A stretch of DNA of 64,000 nt. Source: Chlorops oryzae. Taxonomy: Eukaryota; Arthropoda; Insecta; Diptera; Chloropidae. How positions within the stretch are numbered: the stretch's first letter is position 1; each line of letters begins with the position of its first letter. Where the stretch lies: the NCBI GenBank assembly GCA_020466095.1, contig CM035806.1, forward strand, positions 159,645,667-159,709,666. Direction: 5' to 3'. Below the pieces are notes generated by a model, which worked only from the letters and a program-made list of their open reading frames with translations, did no database searches and was not told where the DNA came from. The position numbers and the translations under genes are program-made. Below, piece by piece: positions 1 to 11,467 of the stretch.

Positions 1-355
1 TATATATAAGACGTAAAATGTACATATATCTTTTTGTTAACTATGAATACTCGTATGATGTCATATCAGTCATAAAAAAGCAGCTTCACTAAGTTACCAA
101 GGTACGCGGGTACCTAACATTAACTGAACGAGAATGGTTCCTTGTTATGAAGGGGATAGAAAAACGAATTAATTTGGAACCGAAAAAGATACCCGGGTAC
201 ATTGACGTCCATTAAACAACTATGAGGGATATGGAGTCTTGAATTTTAGATTTCTTTTTTAAGCTAAAAGGTCCGCTCTTTTGTACAATTCTCCGACCCA
301 ATCAATGCTTATGAAAGTTTTTTCTTTTTTTTTTTAATAACTATTTTTATTACAG

Positions 356-535
356 CAGCACAACATTAAGAGCAACACTGAATCGTTATAATTCAATTGG
401 AATGAATCATTTTTGATTGATTGATTATGATTTTAATGAAGAGAAAGGAAAAAGCTCTAGGGCTTGATATAGAGTAATTCAATCAATTAATCAAAGTTCT
501 CAGTCTCAAATCGAGTCAGTTAATTGCAAAAGAAA
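356..535 (+). other. Probable 5' UTR of PGRP-LC long first exon
   Basis: A pyrimidine-rich tract ending in tacag at 351-355 looks like a splice acceptor. The segment from there to the ATG at 536 would be untranslated leader, implying an upstream non-coding exon outside or near the window start. Bases 1-350 are AT-rich and show no recognisable gene. Confidence 0.35.
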
Positions 536-1646
536 ATGCATTTCAAAAATGAAAACGATATCAAGTCGAACACAAATCAACCGCAACAGACAACAACAAC
601 AGCAGCAGCAACAACAACAACAGAAACAGCAACAGCTGCAACAACAACAACAACAATATCAACATCAACCAGCGGTAGTACCTCATCGGCAGACTCTGGT
701 GTAGTAATCATCGATAACAGAACAATCTTTGGCAATTCAACGAATAACTTCGCACACAAAAACGCCAACAACAAGCTCAACAATAACAGCAATGGCAACA
801 ATAAATACTGGAGTGCGAGTCAGAGCAACGGAAATATAAAGAACACCAATCTCAGCCCCTCGGTTGGAAATGATGCCATCAACCGCAACGCAGTCACCGT
901 CCCCGATAAGATTGAAAAAACAACAAAAGTTGATAATTTTTCCTGGAATGAAAAGCTCAACGATACGAGCAACTTCGGCAATAGCAAGTGCAACGACCAT
1001 AATTGCAAAATTAACAGCAATGCGAACGACAATTGCAACGTAGCCGTAAGTAATATCAATATAGAGAACGTCATAAATATTTCCAAAGGCCATCATAACG
1101 CTTCCGATGACCCCAACGCAGAGCATGTGAAGGCTCGCAACGGTTCACCGACAGTTTCCGTGCACACATCACGCAGCCCATCGATATCGATCTCATCCAT
1201 CGATGAAAATGCCAACGACTCGAGCATCATCGATTCCGATTCCGATCGCGAAGCCGAAGGTGTGCACTCGAATTACGTCGTAAAGAAACTCGGCCAACAA
1301 ACAACGTATGCGGCTGGCAGTCTGGACGTACCAAACATCAATAAAGGCTTAACTGTAATCAGTCAGAAAATTTCACCGAACGGCGCCGTTGTTGAAGATG
1401 TGCTCAGCAGTGAATTTAGTCCGGCCAAAATACCCAGCAGTCTTAATGCTGGACCGCCGACAGCAACGACTCCGCAAATCGGCAGCATCGCATTGACCAA
1501 TTCAACAGATGTGACCTTCGGTGATAAACATTTCTACGAAGGACCTGTTACAATCCAGCAGATCTTAATCGATCGGAGAGAAAAATGGAAGGCTGGCGAT
1601 GATGCTGCTCAAGATAATCCCACATTTGAAGGGGACCCTCACTGTG
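536..1646 (+). CDS. PGRP-LC: PGRP-LC-type receptor, first coding exon (activating cytoplasmic domain)
   Basis: This exon encodes about 370 residues of the intracellular part of a peptidoglycan-recognition receptor of the IMD pathway. I start at the ATG at 536; the frame is open slightly further upstream but without an ATG. A likely acceptor (tattacag) ends at 355, so 356-535 would be 5' UTR. The protein is low complexity at first (Thr/Ala/Gln/Asn-rich) and ends with a conserved block at about residues 315-346 (IALTNSTDVTFG, then YEGPVTIQQ). That block matches my memory of the cryptic RHIM region of PGRP-LC, which signals through IMD. The exon ends in a good donor (g|gtaagt) after one base of a codon. 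That phase fits the transmembrane exon at 6157. The family call rests on this block plus the downstream membrane and PGRP exons. Confidence 0.85.
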
Positions 1647-3201
1647 GTAAGTTTTGAATGCAATCAAACGACCTTTACATTCATTACGAAAAACGATTTA
1701 ATCAGGCGGCCTGCGTGCGTATGAGCAACGTGCATAGAATACGGCATACGCCAGGGGTGTGCAAAATTGAAAGTATGCATGTACTTATGTATGTATGTAT
1801 GTATGGATGGTTGAGTGAATTAATGGCGGGAGACTGCTGCTGAAATCCTCTTTCCATTGAATATGTAAATCGAATTTCCCAGAAAAGTAATCAGAAAAAA
1901 AAAAAAATTGGATAAACTGTTGTCCCCAGTGCCAAATGAATTCAAAGTGAGGCCAAAATTCGAAGCTTGTGGTGGAGATAGGAAATTGCTTTCAACACCA
2001 TATACATCAATATATAGATTCTTAGGCATTGTCATCACCAGACAAGAAACTTTTTGCAAATAATATAGACAAAAGCACTTGAAGATAGAAAGAGAGAACG
2101 AGAGAGGAATTTAGTTAAGCGTTGTCTTCGTAGTCTCTGATTTCGTATCGAATTCCAAGTTTTTTTTTATTTATTTTTTTTTTATAGGCTCTTTTCAAAA
2201 ACAAAGAGGCATTTTATTGCTCAATGGGAATGTAATTCATAATTGAACGCTTTCTTTATCTATGGAAACACTTTAAGAGAAATTTTCTGTCGTTTAAAAT
2301 GGAAAATATTCTGTACCCACTAAGTAGATCATTAATAATCCAAAGAAGCAGGCCCATTCAGAGAATTCTCTCCCCGAAAGGAAATTCATGTGATACGTGT
2401 AGTTCCAAAAAGAAAACAAGAATGACTGATTTCGATATTCCAAGCCTTTGGCTTCCAATTTTCTTTTCTTCCCCCCCTTTTTTTATTCGGTAAAAAATAA
2501 CGATTACTGTAGTCAGTAATCAATAACGTCTCGTTACTGATGGAATAATCTCGCTACTCGTACTTTTTTGCACACATACCAGATGATGGTTTCCGGAGTA
2601 ATTAAGTACTTAAATACTGAATCCGGAAAACAGTCGAGTGGGAGAGAAAGATGTAGAAAGATAGAAGAAGAGCGAGACAGAGAGTGTTGCACGCACAACT
2701 CTCGGACTATTGTAGGTACCTTGGCCCAGTATGGTATGGTATGGTTTATGACAAAAGTGATAAATTTCATATTTTCCCTCTGCTTCATTTGATTTGCTTA
2801 TATTGTCTGGTATACTACTCGTATACCTACGCACAAATTCAGTCGGAAACGTTTCCTAAACTTCCTTTGTTCGCTAGAAGAGCTCAGTCATTCCTCTCGG
2901 TGCACTTGGGGGTACGTGGAAATTTGTGTTTAGAGGTGGTTCCAAAAATTGTCTGTCGGATTCATGTCCGCAGATTGTAGTGGTCACATTAACACAAAAA
3001 ACTTTGGACTTTTAAACCAGTGTCGTACGATATAAGTGGAGTGTTTTGGGTAATTGATTTGTTGCAAAAATCAAAATCTCAGCAGCATGGTCCATTTTTA
3101 TACCCGACACACTCTGTGTCGAGGGTATATTGCGTTTGTGTGGTTGTGTGTAACACCCAGAACAAGTTGAGATAGACGATAGATAGGACAAAATATATAT
3201 A

Positions 3202-4489
3202 TTAGGTGTAGTAAAAAGAAATCCATTATTTTTGCATTAAATTGAGGGCTTTATTTAAGATAGTTAGAATGACCCGATTTAGGTCAAATATGCGCCGTTT
3301 TGTTCGATAACTTGTTGCCATTTTAAAGGTAATTTCATTATGCCTCTCTCATAGAAGCCCTCGTTCCTATAAGCAAAAAATTGAGATAGTCGAATTTCAG
3401 AAGCCTCTCTTGAAGCGAATGTTTCACCAGCAAAATTGTTCGCCATGGACAGGAACAGATGGTAATCACTTGGTGCCAGGTCCGGACTATAAGGTGGATG
3501 CAGAAGAACCTCCCAACCAAACTCCCGGAGCTTCTGGCGAGTCACTATCGATGTGTGTGGCCTGGCGTTGTCCTGATGGAACACAATTCCTCTCCTATTG
3601 GCCAAAGCTGGCCGCTTATGGGCGATTGCTTCCTTCAGACGGTCCAATTGTTGACAGTAGAGTTCCGAGTTAAGAGTTTTGCCGTATGGGAGCAGCTCAT
3701 AGTAGATTATTCCCTGCCAATCCCACCAAACACACAGCAAAACCTTCCTGGCCGTCAATCCTGGCTTGGCCACCGTTTCCGCCGGTTCACCGTGTTTCGA
3801 CCACGACCGTTTTCGCTTGACGTTCTCGTAAGTGACCCACTTTTCATCACCAGTCACCAACCGCTTCAGAAATGGGTCGATTTTGTTGCGGTTCAGCAGC
3901 GATTCGCAGATGGAAGTTCGGTCTATGAGGTTTTTTTGCGTTAACTCGTGTGGCACCCATACATCGAGCTTCTTTGTGTATCCAGCCTTATTCAAATGGT
4001 TTCAAACGGTTTTTTGTGCAATCTTTAGCTCTTTTTCAATCGAAACAGTGCTAACATGACGGTCGGGCTCGATAATTTCCATGATTTTATCGACATTTTC
4101 GACAATTGGCCTTCCAGTGCGTGGTGCATCCTTGACATCGAAGTTACCGGAACGGAATCGACGAAACCAAAATTGCGCATGATTGGCTGTTACAGTATCA
4201 GGTCCATAAACGCTATTCACATTTTCAGCCGCCTGGCTTGCGTTTACTCCCTTATCGAAGAAAAACTGTAAAATGTAGCGAATTTTCTCTTTGCTGATGT
4301 CCATCTTTGACAAGCTCTCAAACAAAACTGAATCAATCAATCAAAAAAAAGTCAAAAAAGCTTTTTTAGTAGGAACTGTCATCTTTCTAATGCCCCCTAG
4401 CGGAACACGATCGGACTTATACAACGCGAGATGCAGATAAATAACGCCATCTATTGGAAAAATAATGGATTTCTTTTTACTACACCTAA
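3202..4489 (-). mobile_element. mariner transposon, nearly intact
   Basis: The element is 1288 bp, bounded by inverted repeats starting TTAGGTGTAG that are identical over about 32 bp at each end. TA dinucleotides flank it (3200-3201 and 4490-4491), the target duplication expected of Tc1/mariner elements. It encodes one transposase frame on the minus strand with a single internal stop. It sits inside copy A of the interspersed repeat, so it arrived later. Identical ends and one nonsense codon suggest fairly recent insertion. Confidence 0.93.
3279..4304 (-). pseudogene. mariner transposase, one in-frame nonsense codon
   Basis: Start ATG is at 4304 (MDISKEKIRY). The frame runs to a TGA at 4002-4004, then continues in the same frame to the stop at 3279. 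It is therefore a point nonsense, not a frameshift; a Trp codon is the likely ancestor. The N-terminal part has the paired helix-turn-helix DNA-binding region. The C-terminal part has WVPHEL, then the catalytic triad in VTGDEKW, HQDNARPH and YSPDLAPSDYHLF. The last two Asp are separated by 34 residues, the DD34D signature of mariner. Full length is about 341 codons, normal for the family. As read, this copy cannot make full transposase. Confidence 0.92.
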
Positions 4490-5653
4490 TATATAAATGA
4501 TCAGCGTCACCAGGAGATTCGATTTAGACATGTCCGTCTGTCTGTCTGTATACAGTTATCTTATCGAAGGAGTTGAGCTATCTTGACAAAATTTGGTACG
4601 CGTGCTCACGGGGACATGCGTAAGGACAAGTTCGAGAATGGACCCGATCGGACCATTTTTAGGGGTACACCTCCAGTACTAGGGTCTGTTACGAAAACAA
4701 CAAAAACTGCTCTAAAATCGGAGTTTTTCAAGATATTTTGATGAAATTGGGTATTTGAACATGTTTAAAGGCAATTACTATGAATTTTAAAAAATGGAAA
4801 AGTGGGCGTGGCAGAAGGGCGTTTTTCGAAAATTCTCTCCTACACCCGAAATTCAAATGGGACTTGAACGAAAGTTGGCACTTATGCTTTCTTTGTAGCC
4901 ATAAACATCCTCCCAGAGATGATCGGTCCATTATTAAGGGTACGTCCAGTACTAGGGTCTGTCACAAAAATCTTAAAACTGCCCCAAAATCTGACTTTTT
5001 CCAAATATTTCAATGAAACTTATGATTTGAGCGTATATCTAAGCCTCCGATTAGAATTCAAAAAAATTGGAAAATTGGGCGTGGCAAAGGGGCAGTTTTC
5101 ATAAAGAAATTTAACAAAAGTCGGTATATTGGGCCCCTTATGGCCTTAAACACCTCTTCATATTAAAAATTATTGGAACACGTGTGTCTGTGTCAGGTAT
5201 TCTATTGTCAGGCTCTCCTGACTATAACACCCTTACTTGTTTTTTTTTTTTTTTTGACAACATCGAAGTCGGGTGCTTTGAAGTCTCCATAACTCGAGCT
5301 AACTAATCATTGAATCATGGCGACTCGGTTTATGGAAGTTTGGCTGTAATTGAAGCATACAACACCAATAATATTCCATTTAAATTGTAGCTCTCTTATC
5401 TGGCGGATTAATTCTACGTTTTATGCAAACGAAGAATACGAAGAGCGCCTATAAATGGGGGAGTACCAACGTGCTCATTGCGATTCTATGAACTGATTTA
5501 AATTTGTTTCTTATTTTATTATTTTATTTTTTTATTATTGTCTTACTAAAAAGCTCTTAGCGAGCTTAGGGTATTTTTTTTTTTGGTGCGACGAGAGGCG
5601 CATAAAAAAAAATCACCTGATACCGCATTCCATTGTTGGATTAAAAGCGAGTA

Positions 5654-5687
5654 TCAGTCCTCGGACAAGTATCATAAGCAGCAGACG
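5654..5687 (+). promoter_or_regulatory. Inr + DPE core promoter for the PHD-type PGRP-LC isoform
   Basis: TCAGTC at 5654-5659 is a perfect insect initiator with A+1 at 5656. AGACG at 5683-5687 lies exactly at +28 to +32 and fits the DPE consensus RGWYV. The ATG of the alternative exon follows at 5693, giving a 37-nt leader. No TATA box is seen. Confidence 0.5.
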
Positions 5688-5692
5688 CGAAA

Positions 5693-5972
5693 ATGGCCGA
5701 TACGAACGATCTGTTTTACTCAAAGTGTCAAAGCACGCCAAAAGCAGTCGCATCAATTGACAAATTGCTTCTTTGCGATAATTGTTATCATTGCCGAAAA
5801 GGGCTTAAAATCGTATTAAACTTTAAAGGGCGAAATCAAATTCGTCGCTGTGCAATTTGTAGTGATGTTATCGTCGTTGTTGCCGAGCATTGCCTCGAGC
5901 GATTAGCAATTAAGGTCGACTTAAATGCGACATTGATTGAGCAGCTCGAACGGCGCATTGATTGGCTCGAAA
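5693..5972 (+). CDS. PGRP-LC: Alternative first exon: Cys-rich PHD-like domain (regulatory PGRP-LC isoform)
   Basis: The ATG (gcgaaaATGG) opens a 93-codon exon rich in Cys and His. It has CDNCYHC at residues 28-34, CAIC at 53-56 and an HC pair at 66-67, which suggests a zinc-binding treble-clef or PHD-like fold. The frame ends in a short acidic, amphipathic stretch. A donor after one base (a|gtaggt) gives the same phase as the long first exon, so both can splice to the transmembrane exon at 6157. Drosophila makes regulatory PGRP-LC isoforms (rPGRP-LC) in which a PHD-type cytosolic part replaces the signalling part and promotes receptor removal. This exon is in the expected place and phase. 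Homology is inferred from position and Cys pattern, not from alignment. Confidence 0.75.
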
Positions 5973-6156
5973 GTAGGTATACGTAGTCGATTTAAGTACC
6001 GAGGAGTACTAAGGCAACAATCGATAGTTTGTAAATGTTATTTCTCTACCGCATTCTTCAGCTTCTCTCCTTTCGCACTCTTATCTCACATCTTTTCAAT
6101 CAATTTAAAGTTTTTGTATCTATCTTTGATTTGTTTGTTTTTTTTTTTTTTTTCAG

Positions 6157-6372
6157 ATACTTCTGGTGCAAAGAAAGGCGATTTAACGCCACCAGCGAAC
6201 GGCCCATTGAACTTCGTTCGTCGAAGGAAATATATCGTTTTGGTGTCAACGATTATTTTGCTCGCCGTACTCACTGGCGTTATCGTTTCGACGATGAAGC
6301 TCTCGAAAAGTAAGCGACTCATCGGAGATGGCGATGATTCCAGATTGAATATTCCAATCAATTCAACGATAG
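6157..6372 (+). CDS. PGRP-LC: PGRP-LC transmembrane exon
   Basis: This exon follows a long T tract ending in ttcag. It begins with the two bases that complete the codon left by either first exon. It encodes a Lys/Arg-rich juxtamembrane stretch (FVRRRKY), a hydrophobic span of about 20 residues (IVLVSTIILLAVLTGVIVST), then a basic and flexible stalk. The positive-inside rule gives a type II membrane protein with the N-terminus in the cytosol. The donor ag|gtattg leaves phase 1. Both downstream PGRP domains start with acceptors in that phase, so either can follow. Confidence 0.85.
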
Positions 6373-6650
6373 GTATTGCACAATCCAATAAGAACTCTGT
6401 GCTCGACAATGCACATGCTTAAGTATTTATTAATATTTCGAAGTGCTTTCAAAAATTCTGATACGTGAGGACACCAATGGAACACAAAATATCGCGAGTC
6501 GAATTCGCCAATATATTAATCGCAATCTGAGCTCGTTTCGCGACGCGTTTTCAAGTTATTTTCTCGCAAAATATTTTCCTATTAGCGGTCTCTATTAGCG
6601 ATTTCCGCTATTCCAGAGCTATGGAGACAGAAAAACCTTGGTTGCCTTTT

Positions 6651-6848
6651 ACATATCGCGCACACCCTCTTCTATTGAAGCAAGAAGAAAGGCATTGTCG
6701 GGTTTTTTTTTTTCGGCTTTTTATAATAACAAAAACGGAATAGAATTTTTCTTGCAGGTAGAGAGCTAAACTATGAACAAATTCCATATGTTAACTCAAA
6801 ATTTATGATTTTTGAGTTGTGTCACCTTAGAAGAGGGTGTGCGATATG
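6651..6848. mobile_element. MITE, TATCGCACACCCTCTTCT ends, copy 1
   Basis: Inverted ends read atatcGC(GC)ACACCCTCTTCT on the left and agaagagggtgtgcgatat on the right. The body matches the 263-bp copy at 39451-39713 but lacks about 65 bp after the left end. No coding capacity. It lies in the intron after the PGRP-LC membrane exon. Confidence 0.65.
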
Positions 6849-7422
6849 TATAAGGGGAAAAAAGCGAAAGTAACGGCATGAAAGAAAAGTTGAAACTGAG
6901 TTAAATGGTTATTTTTGAAGACTATTGCGAGGCGTGGAAAGCTTTAAGGGACGTCGATATGGGAGATATCTATGACTATCATTTATCAAAGCGAAATTTG
7001 TTTCAAACAAAATTCATTCACATAATAAGGATTACTCTTGCTTCATGGACAAAACATTTCTTGGTTCGTTGCTTTACATTTTATGACAGTTCATATATCA
7101 AAACAGTACCTTACTGTATTGTAACGGACGGACCGGCTTGTCGACATCAAAATTACGTCACAGTAGTGATTGTTGAGATTTAAATTTGCCTTTTTGAGCT
7201 CTAGCTCTGCAATTCTATTGCTGGCCATTGTGTTCATGCGAACAGAATTTCCGAAAGAACTTCGATTTTTAGTTAACAATTTAATAGTTTTGTGTATATT
7301 TTATAACAAATTGCAATGAATTTGATTGCAGTTCCGTAAGTACTCGTGGAATATAGCAACTCCCTATATTTTGTTTAGTCATATCATCGAAATTTCGTTT
7401 TGAATTCGATTTCAAAATGCAT

Positions 7423-7937
7423 GGCAGAGAATTAATTTGCGCACTTTCTTTTGGCAATATCTCGTTACCCGTTCAATATTTTAATTTTCTATCTATAACA
7501 AAGTTTTAGTCCTAGATTCAATAAAAATAGTTGCAGGTAGTACCAACCCGATAAAACTCCGTCTAATAGCTACAAATTGCAAAAATCTCAAATATTATAC
7601 GATTTTTCTAAACCTCTTTTTAACTTTTTTTTCACATTGATCCCAATTCCATATAAATATTTTGACAATTTTTTTTTTTTAATGTAAATATAGAAAAAAT
7701 ATAACTGAATAACTTCTTTGCGTACACTAACTGCATCTGAGCGCTCCTTGATACCGTTTTTCCACTGCAAAGCTGAACAATTTTTACACAAAATCAGAAG
7801 AAAAAACTCAAAATTCTCAAAATGCTTCCATATTTTTAACGAGTCTAGGGCTTAACCTTACTCATAGATAATAAATTCAAATATTGAACGGGTTACGAGA
7901 TATAGCCATAAGAAAGTGCGCAAATTAATTCTCGGCC
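7423..7937. mobile_element. MITE with about 55-bp inverted ends
   Basis: The left end (GAGAATTAATTTGCGCACTT and on to GTTCAATATT) is matched by its reverse complement at 7878-7937 with few mismatches. The interior has no gene. A diverged relative of the interior lies at 45086-45440, sharing the CTGCATCTGA(A/G)(T/C)GCTCCTTGATAC block. Confidence 0.7.
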
Positions 7938-8030
7938 ACACTTTTTGAGATTGATTTAACAAAAAAACAAGATCCGCCAAAACAAATACATATGTACACT
8001 GGGTATAAAAAACTGAAGCCAATCTGACTA

Positions 8031-8504
8031 AGGGCTAATATTACCAAGCATATTTAAAAAATTTTTAAAATTAATATTAAAATTTTTTTAAAATAATTTT
8101 CATTTTCAATATCGTATTTTTTTAAGCATTGAAATATACGGCAGCACCGTCTACTTCCAGGGCTGTGAGTACATTTGACAGCTGATTAGATCGTTATTTT
8201 TAAAAAGGGATTCTATAAAGAGCCATTCTAACGATTGTTTCGTACTCCTAATTGCTGCGCTGTGACGCCAAAGCTTTTAGTCCTGTCTATCGTATTGCGG
8301 TATTTCGAAAACTGCATTTTTTTGAAAATTATTTCTTTGAATTTTTCGAAACAGCTGGTTTTTGAAAATCGAGCTCAAATTTGATGTCATATTTAAACGC
8401 AGTGCCGAGGTGATTTAAAATATTTTTAAAAATTGGAATGGTAAAAACCAAAAGCGGAGTTTTATTTTAAAAAAATTTTAAATATGCTTGGTAATATTGG
8501 CCCT
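8031..8504. mobile_element. MITE, AGGGCYAATATTACCAARCA ends, copy 1
   Basis: The 474-bp element has inverted ends AGGGCTAATATTACCAAGCA and TGCTTGGTAATATTGGCCCT, each followed inward by A/T runs. A second copy of almost the same length lies at 48675-49149. There is no coding frame. It is the third MITE in the same PGRP-LC intron. Confidence 0.8.
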
Positions 8505-8884
8505 AAACCAAATATGAGGCGTTGCAATATTCACCGAGTAAGCACTTTCGGAAAATGCTGTCAAATTCTTGTATTAATTCGATGACCTCAAAAATGTGTC
8601 ACAATATAATTAAACGATCGCGGCGAGTTTGTTTCTTTGATTCTTGTTTTTTTGTTTTTTTTTAACTCGCGATTGAAAACTTTGAAGTGCCTCAAAAAGA
8701 GAAAGAGAAAAAAAAAAGATCAAAACTAATTGAAGTGCGAAAATGTCAGAAGTTTTTCAGACTTATGGACGAAAAATACCGAAAAAGTTAAGTTGAATGG
8801 AATTTTCAAAGAAAAAAAAAATTGATTTTATAAAATCTATTAAGAATATATAACTTAAATGAATTAATTTTTAATATTTTTAAG

Positions 8885-10160
8885 GTAACAATGTGGAAGA
8901 TCTCGACGATGACGCACTTTACGCTCAACTGCAGGTCATGGGTCGAAGTGACTGGCTTGCCCGACCACCAAAAGGGGAGTATGATAAGCTGAAGTTGCCT
9001 GTGCACAGAGTTATCATATCACACACCGCAACGGAAGCCTGCATGGACAAGGTAAAGTACCGATTTCGTCTAATCTGTTCTTTTTACGATTTTCTAAGTT
9101 CAACCCCACAATTTTTTTTTTTCTCAAAATTTGATGAGGAATTTAAGAAGTAAGAAATTTTTACTTCTTGCATCGTTTAGGCATTCATTCGCTCAACAGT
9201 GGACAACATATACAGACTCATATGTTCATTCTGATACAAGTAGTGATAGGAAGGAACATAGCTTAAGTCTTTGAGATTGCAAACTGACAACAGTAGTGGA
9301 CTTAGACGGTTCATGTTAGTTTTTAACCGGGATCGGTTGGATTTCCAATAGCTATCCAGTAACGAATTTATTTTCAATCATTTGTTAGGAAAGATGATAT
9401 CCAATACCCAGTTATCCGGCGTATCTAAAATCTGGCAAATCCCCAGTTCCTGATTAACTGGAGTTAAATTAATTGTTATTATTTGAATTTTTCCCATATT
9501 TAAAATCGTCCAGGATAGTGGCTTCGGAACTAATTTATATTCCTCAATTGCATTTTTGGTACACTAAACACGGTGTGACATTATCCATAGATCAAGAATG
9601 TTTTCATTAGATTGTAGAATTATTGTACACAGACAGGAGTCTGTGCTTTTAAACGATGAATATTTTTTTATCCGTGGAGCTTTTTAATTCAAAAAATCAT
9701 AAATCGAGCTCTCTTGATACTTTAAATGCGATTCGAATTAATTAAATGATTTGAAATTCAACAGGATGTCTGCATAGATCGCGTTCGACTTATTCAAGAC
9801 TATCATATGGACTCGATGGGATGGGACGACATTGCTTACAATTACCTAATTGGAAGCGATGGGCGAGTATATGTTGGACGTGGATGGGATAATCAAGGAG
9901 CGCATACCAAAGGCTATAATACGGACAGCATTGGAATATCTTTTATTGGAACATTCACGACGGTAGAGCCACCAAAACGACAGATAATGGCCGCAAAGCT
10001 CTTGATCGAAGAAGGCGTTCGTCAGATGAAAATTACACCGAACTATTGCATTTTTGGCGCACGGCAGCTGGTAGCCTTTGAAAGTCCCGGGCTAGCTCTA
10101 TTCAATATCATCAAAACTTGGCCACATTGGTCAGAGAATATTAAATGCGTTGGAAGATAA
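8885..10160 (+). CDS. PGRP-LC: PGRP ectodomain 1, two exons (LCx-like) with stop
   Basis: Exons are 8885-9051 and 9765-10160. The first starts in phase 1, as needed after the membrane exon, and its donor (aag|gtaaag) is phase 0. The second runs to a TAA. Together they encode a full PGRP domain: MGRSDWLARPP at the start, then VIISHTATEAC, GWDDIAYNYLIGSDGRVY, VGRGWDNQGAH and WPHWSE at the end. The first zinc-ligand His (SHTAT) is kept. The usual later His and Cys of amidase PGRPs are lost (GARQLVAFESPG where catalytic forms have GHR and CPG). It should therefore bind peptidoglycan without cutting it. The Gly-Trp pair in GRGWDN is the type associated with DAP-type peptidoglycan. Calling it LCx-like is inference. 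Confidence 0.88.
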
Positions 10161-10717
10161 ATCGATGCCGGTAGGGAGTTATATTGGGCGAAAGTAAAAA
10201 GGATTAATTTGAAATGGGCCCTGGCACGTTCCGTGACAATGGCGAATCCGAATCAACTAAAAATTCTGTCCGAAGCTGACTGACGAACTTTTATTTTAGA
10301 GAGCAATTTGTACTTCAAACTGAAGTTGGACTTCTCACAATACTCAAAAGAGGCCCGAAGAAAATATTTCCGCCAGGGGCCCGAAATTCGTTTTTACGGG
10401 TTTGGATGGATGGCTCAACTGAATGCATTATTTTACTTAAGTATATAAGAAAAAGTGTCATGTTATAGAAAACTATCGAATGTATTCTCTTTGTGACGCC
10501 GAGAATTTGAAATGGAAGAATCATTTGCTGTATTTAAATATATATGTAAATAGAAATTAAAAGGATTAATTAATGGTAATTCTATGGTTTCGTGATCGGT
10601 GAACAAATTCGCGAGAAAAACCGCTAGCGTAGGCTTCAAAGGATTGAAAATAATTGGAAATAATTCCTCCTGTATGTGTTTGCTAATTGGGTCTTAAATG
10701 CACAATTTACTTTGCAG

Positions 10718-11157
10718 GGAAGGATAACATTGGCGGCGGTTTGATATTAAGGATAGTACCTCGCGACGGATGGCTGGCGCAACCTCCTTCAAAGCCCCTT
10801 GTCCCGCTGGAATTGCCCGTGAAAGGCGTAGTTGTAATAGCAACGAACACTGATATATGCTCAACGCAGGTGAGTTTCCAAATGTTTTGTCTACATACAT
10901 ACATACATACATACATACATACATACATACATACATACATACATCCAAACATACATAGATACATACATACATACATACATACATACATACATACATACAT
11001 ACATACATACATTCATACATACATACATACATACATAAATACATACATACATACATACATATGTACATATCATACATACATACATACAATACATACATAC
11101 ATACATACATACATACATACATACATACATACATACATACATACATACATACATACA

Positions 11158-11188
<31 letters not shown>

Positions 11189-11353
11189 GTACATACATAC
11201 ATACATACATATGTACATACATACATACATACATACATACATACATACATACATACATACATACATACATACATACATACATACATACATACATACATAC
11301 ATACATCATACATACATACATACAATACATACATACATACATACATACATACA

Positions 11354-11384
<31 letters not shown>

Positions 11385-11436
11385 GTACATACATACATAC
11401 ATACATACATACAAACATACTTACATACATACTACA

Positions 11437-11467
<31 letters not shown>

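Larger units (their letters stand above)
3099..5240. mobile_element. Helentron/INE-1-like interspersed repeat, copy A (contains mariner)
   Basis: The element starts with a small hairpin (CCCGACAC...GTGTCGaGGG) and ends with ACACCCTTACTTG followed by a T run. Without the nested mariner it is about 850 bp, matching copy B at 33472-34330 (859 bp) nearly end to end. It carries a (GTCT)n stretch and two diverged internal units, each with a 'gggcgtggca' core. It has no coding capacity. The design (TATACCC hairpin, 'gtccgtctgtc' run, GGGCGTGGC blocks) recalls the non-autonomous INE-1/DINE-1 family of Drosophila. That assignment is inferred from memory. It lies in the first PGRP-LC intron. Confidence 0.6.

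Noticed and set aside
1631..1640. GGGGACCCTC as an NF-kB (Relish) site
   Set aside because: It fits a loose kB consensus but lies in coding sequence at an exon end; one short match is expected by chance.
9807..10160. Separate small PGRP gene starting at the internal ATG
   Set aside because: The frame continues to a proper acceptor at 9765 and completes a PGRP domain with the preceding exon; the internal ATG lies inside the domain.
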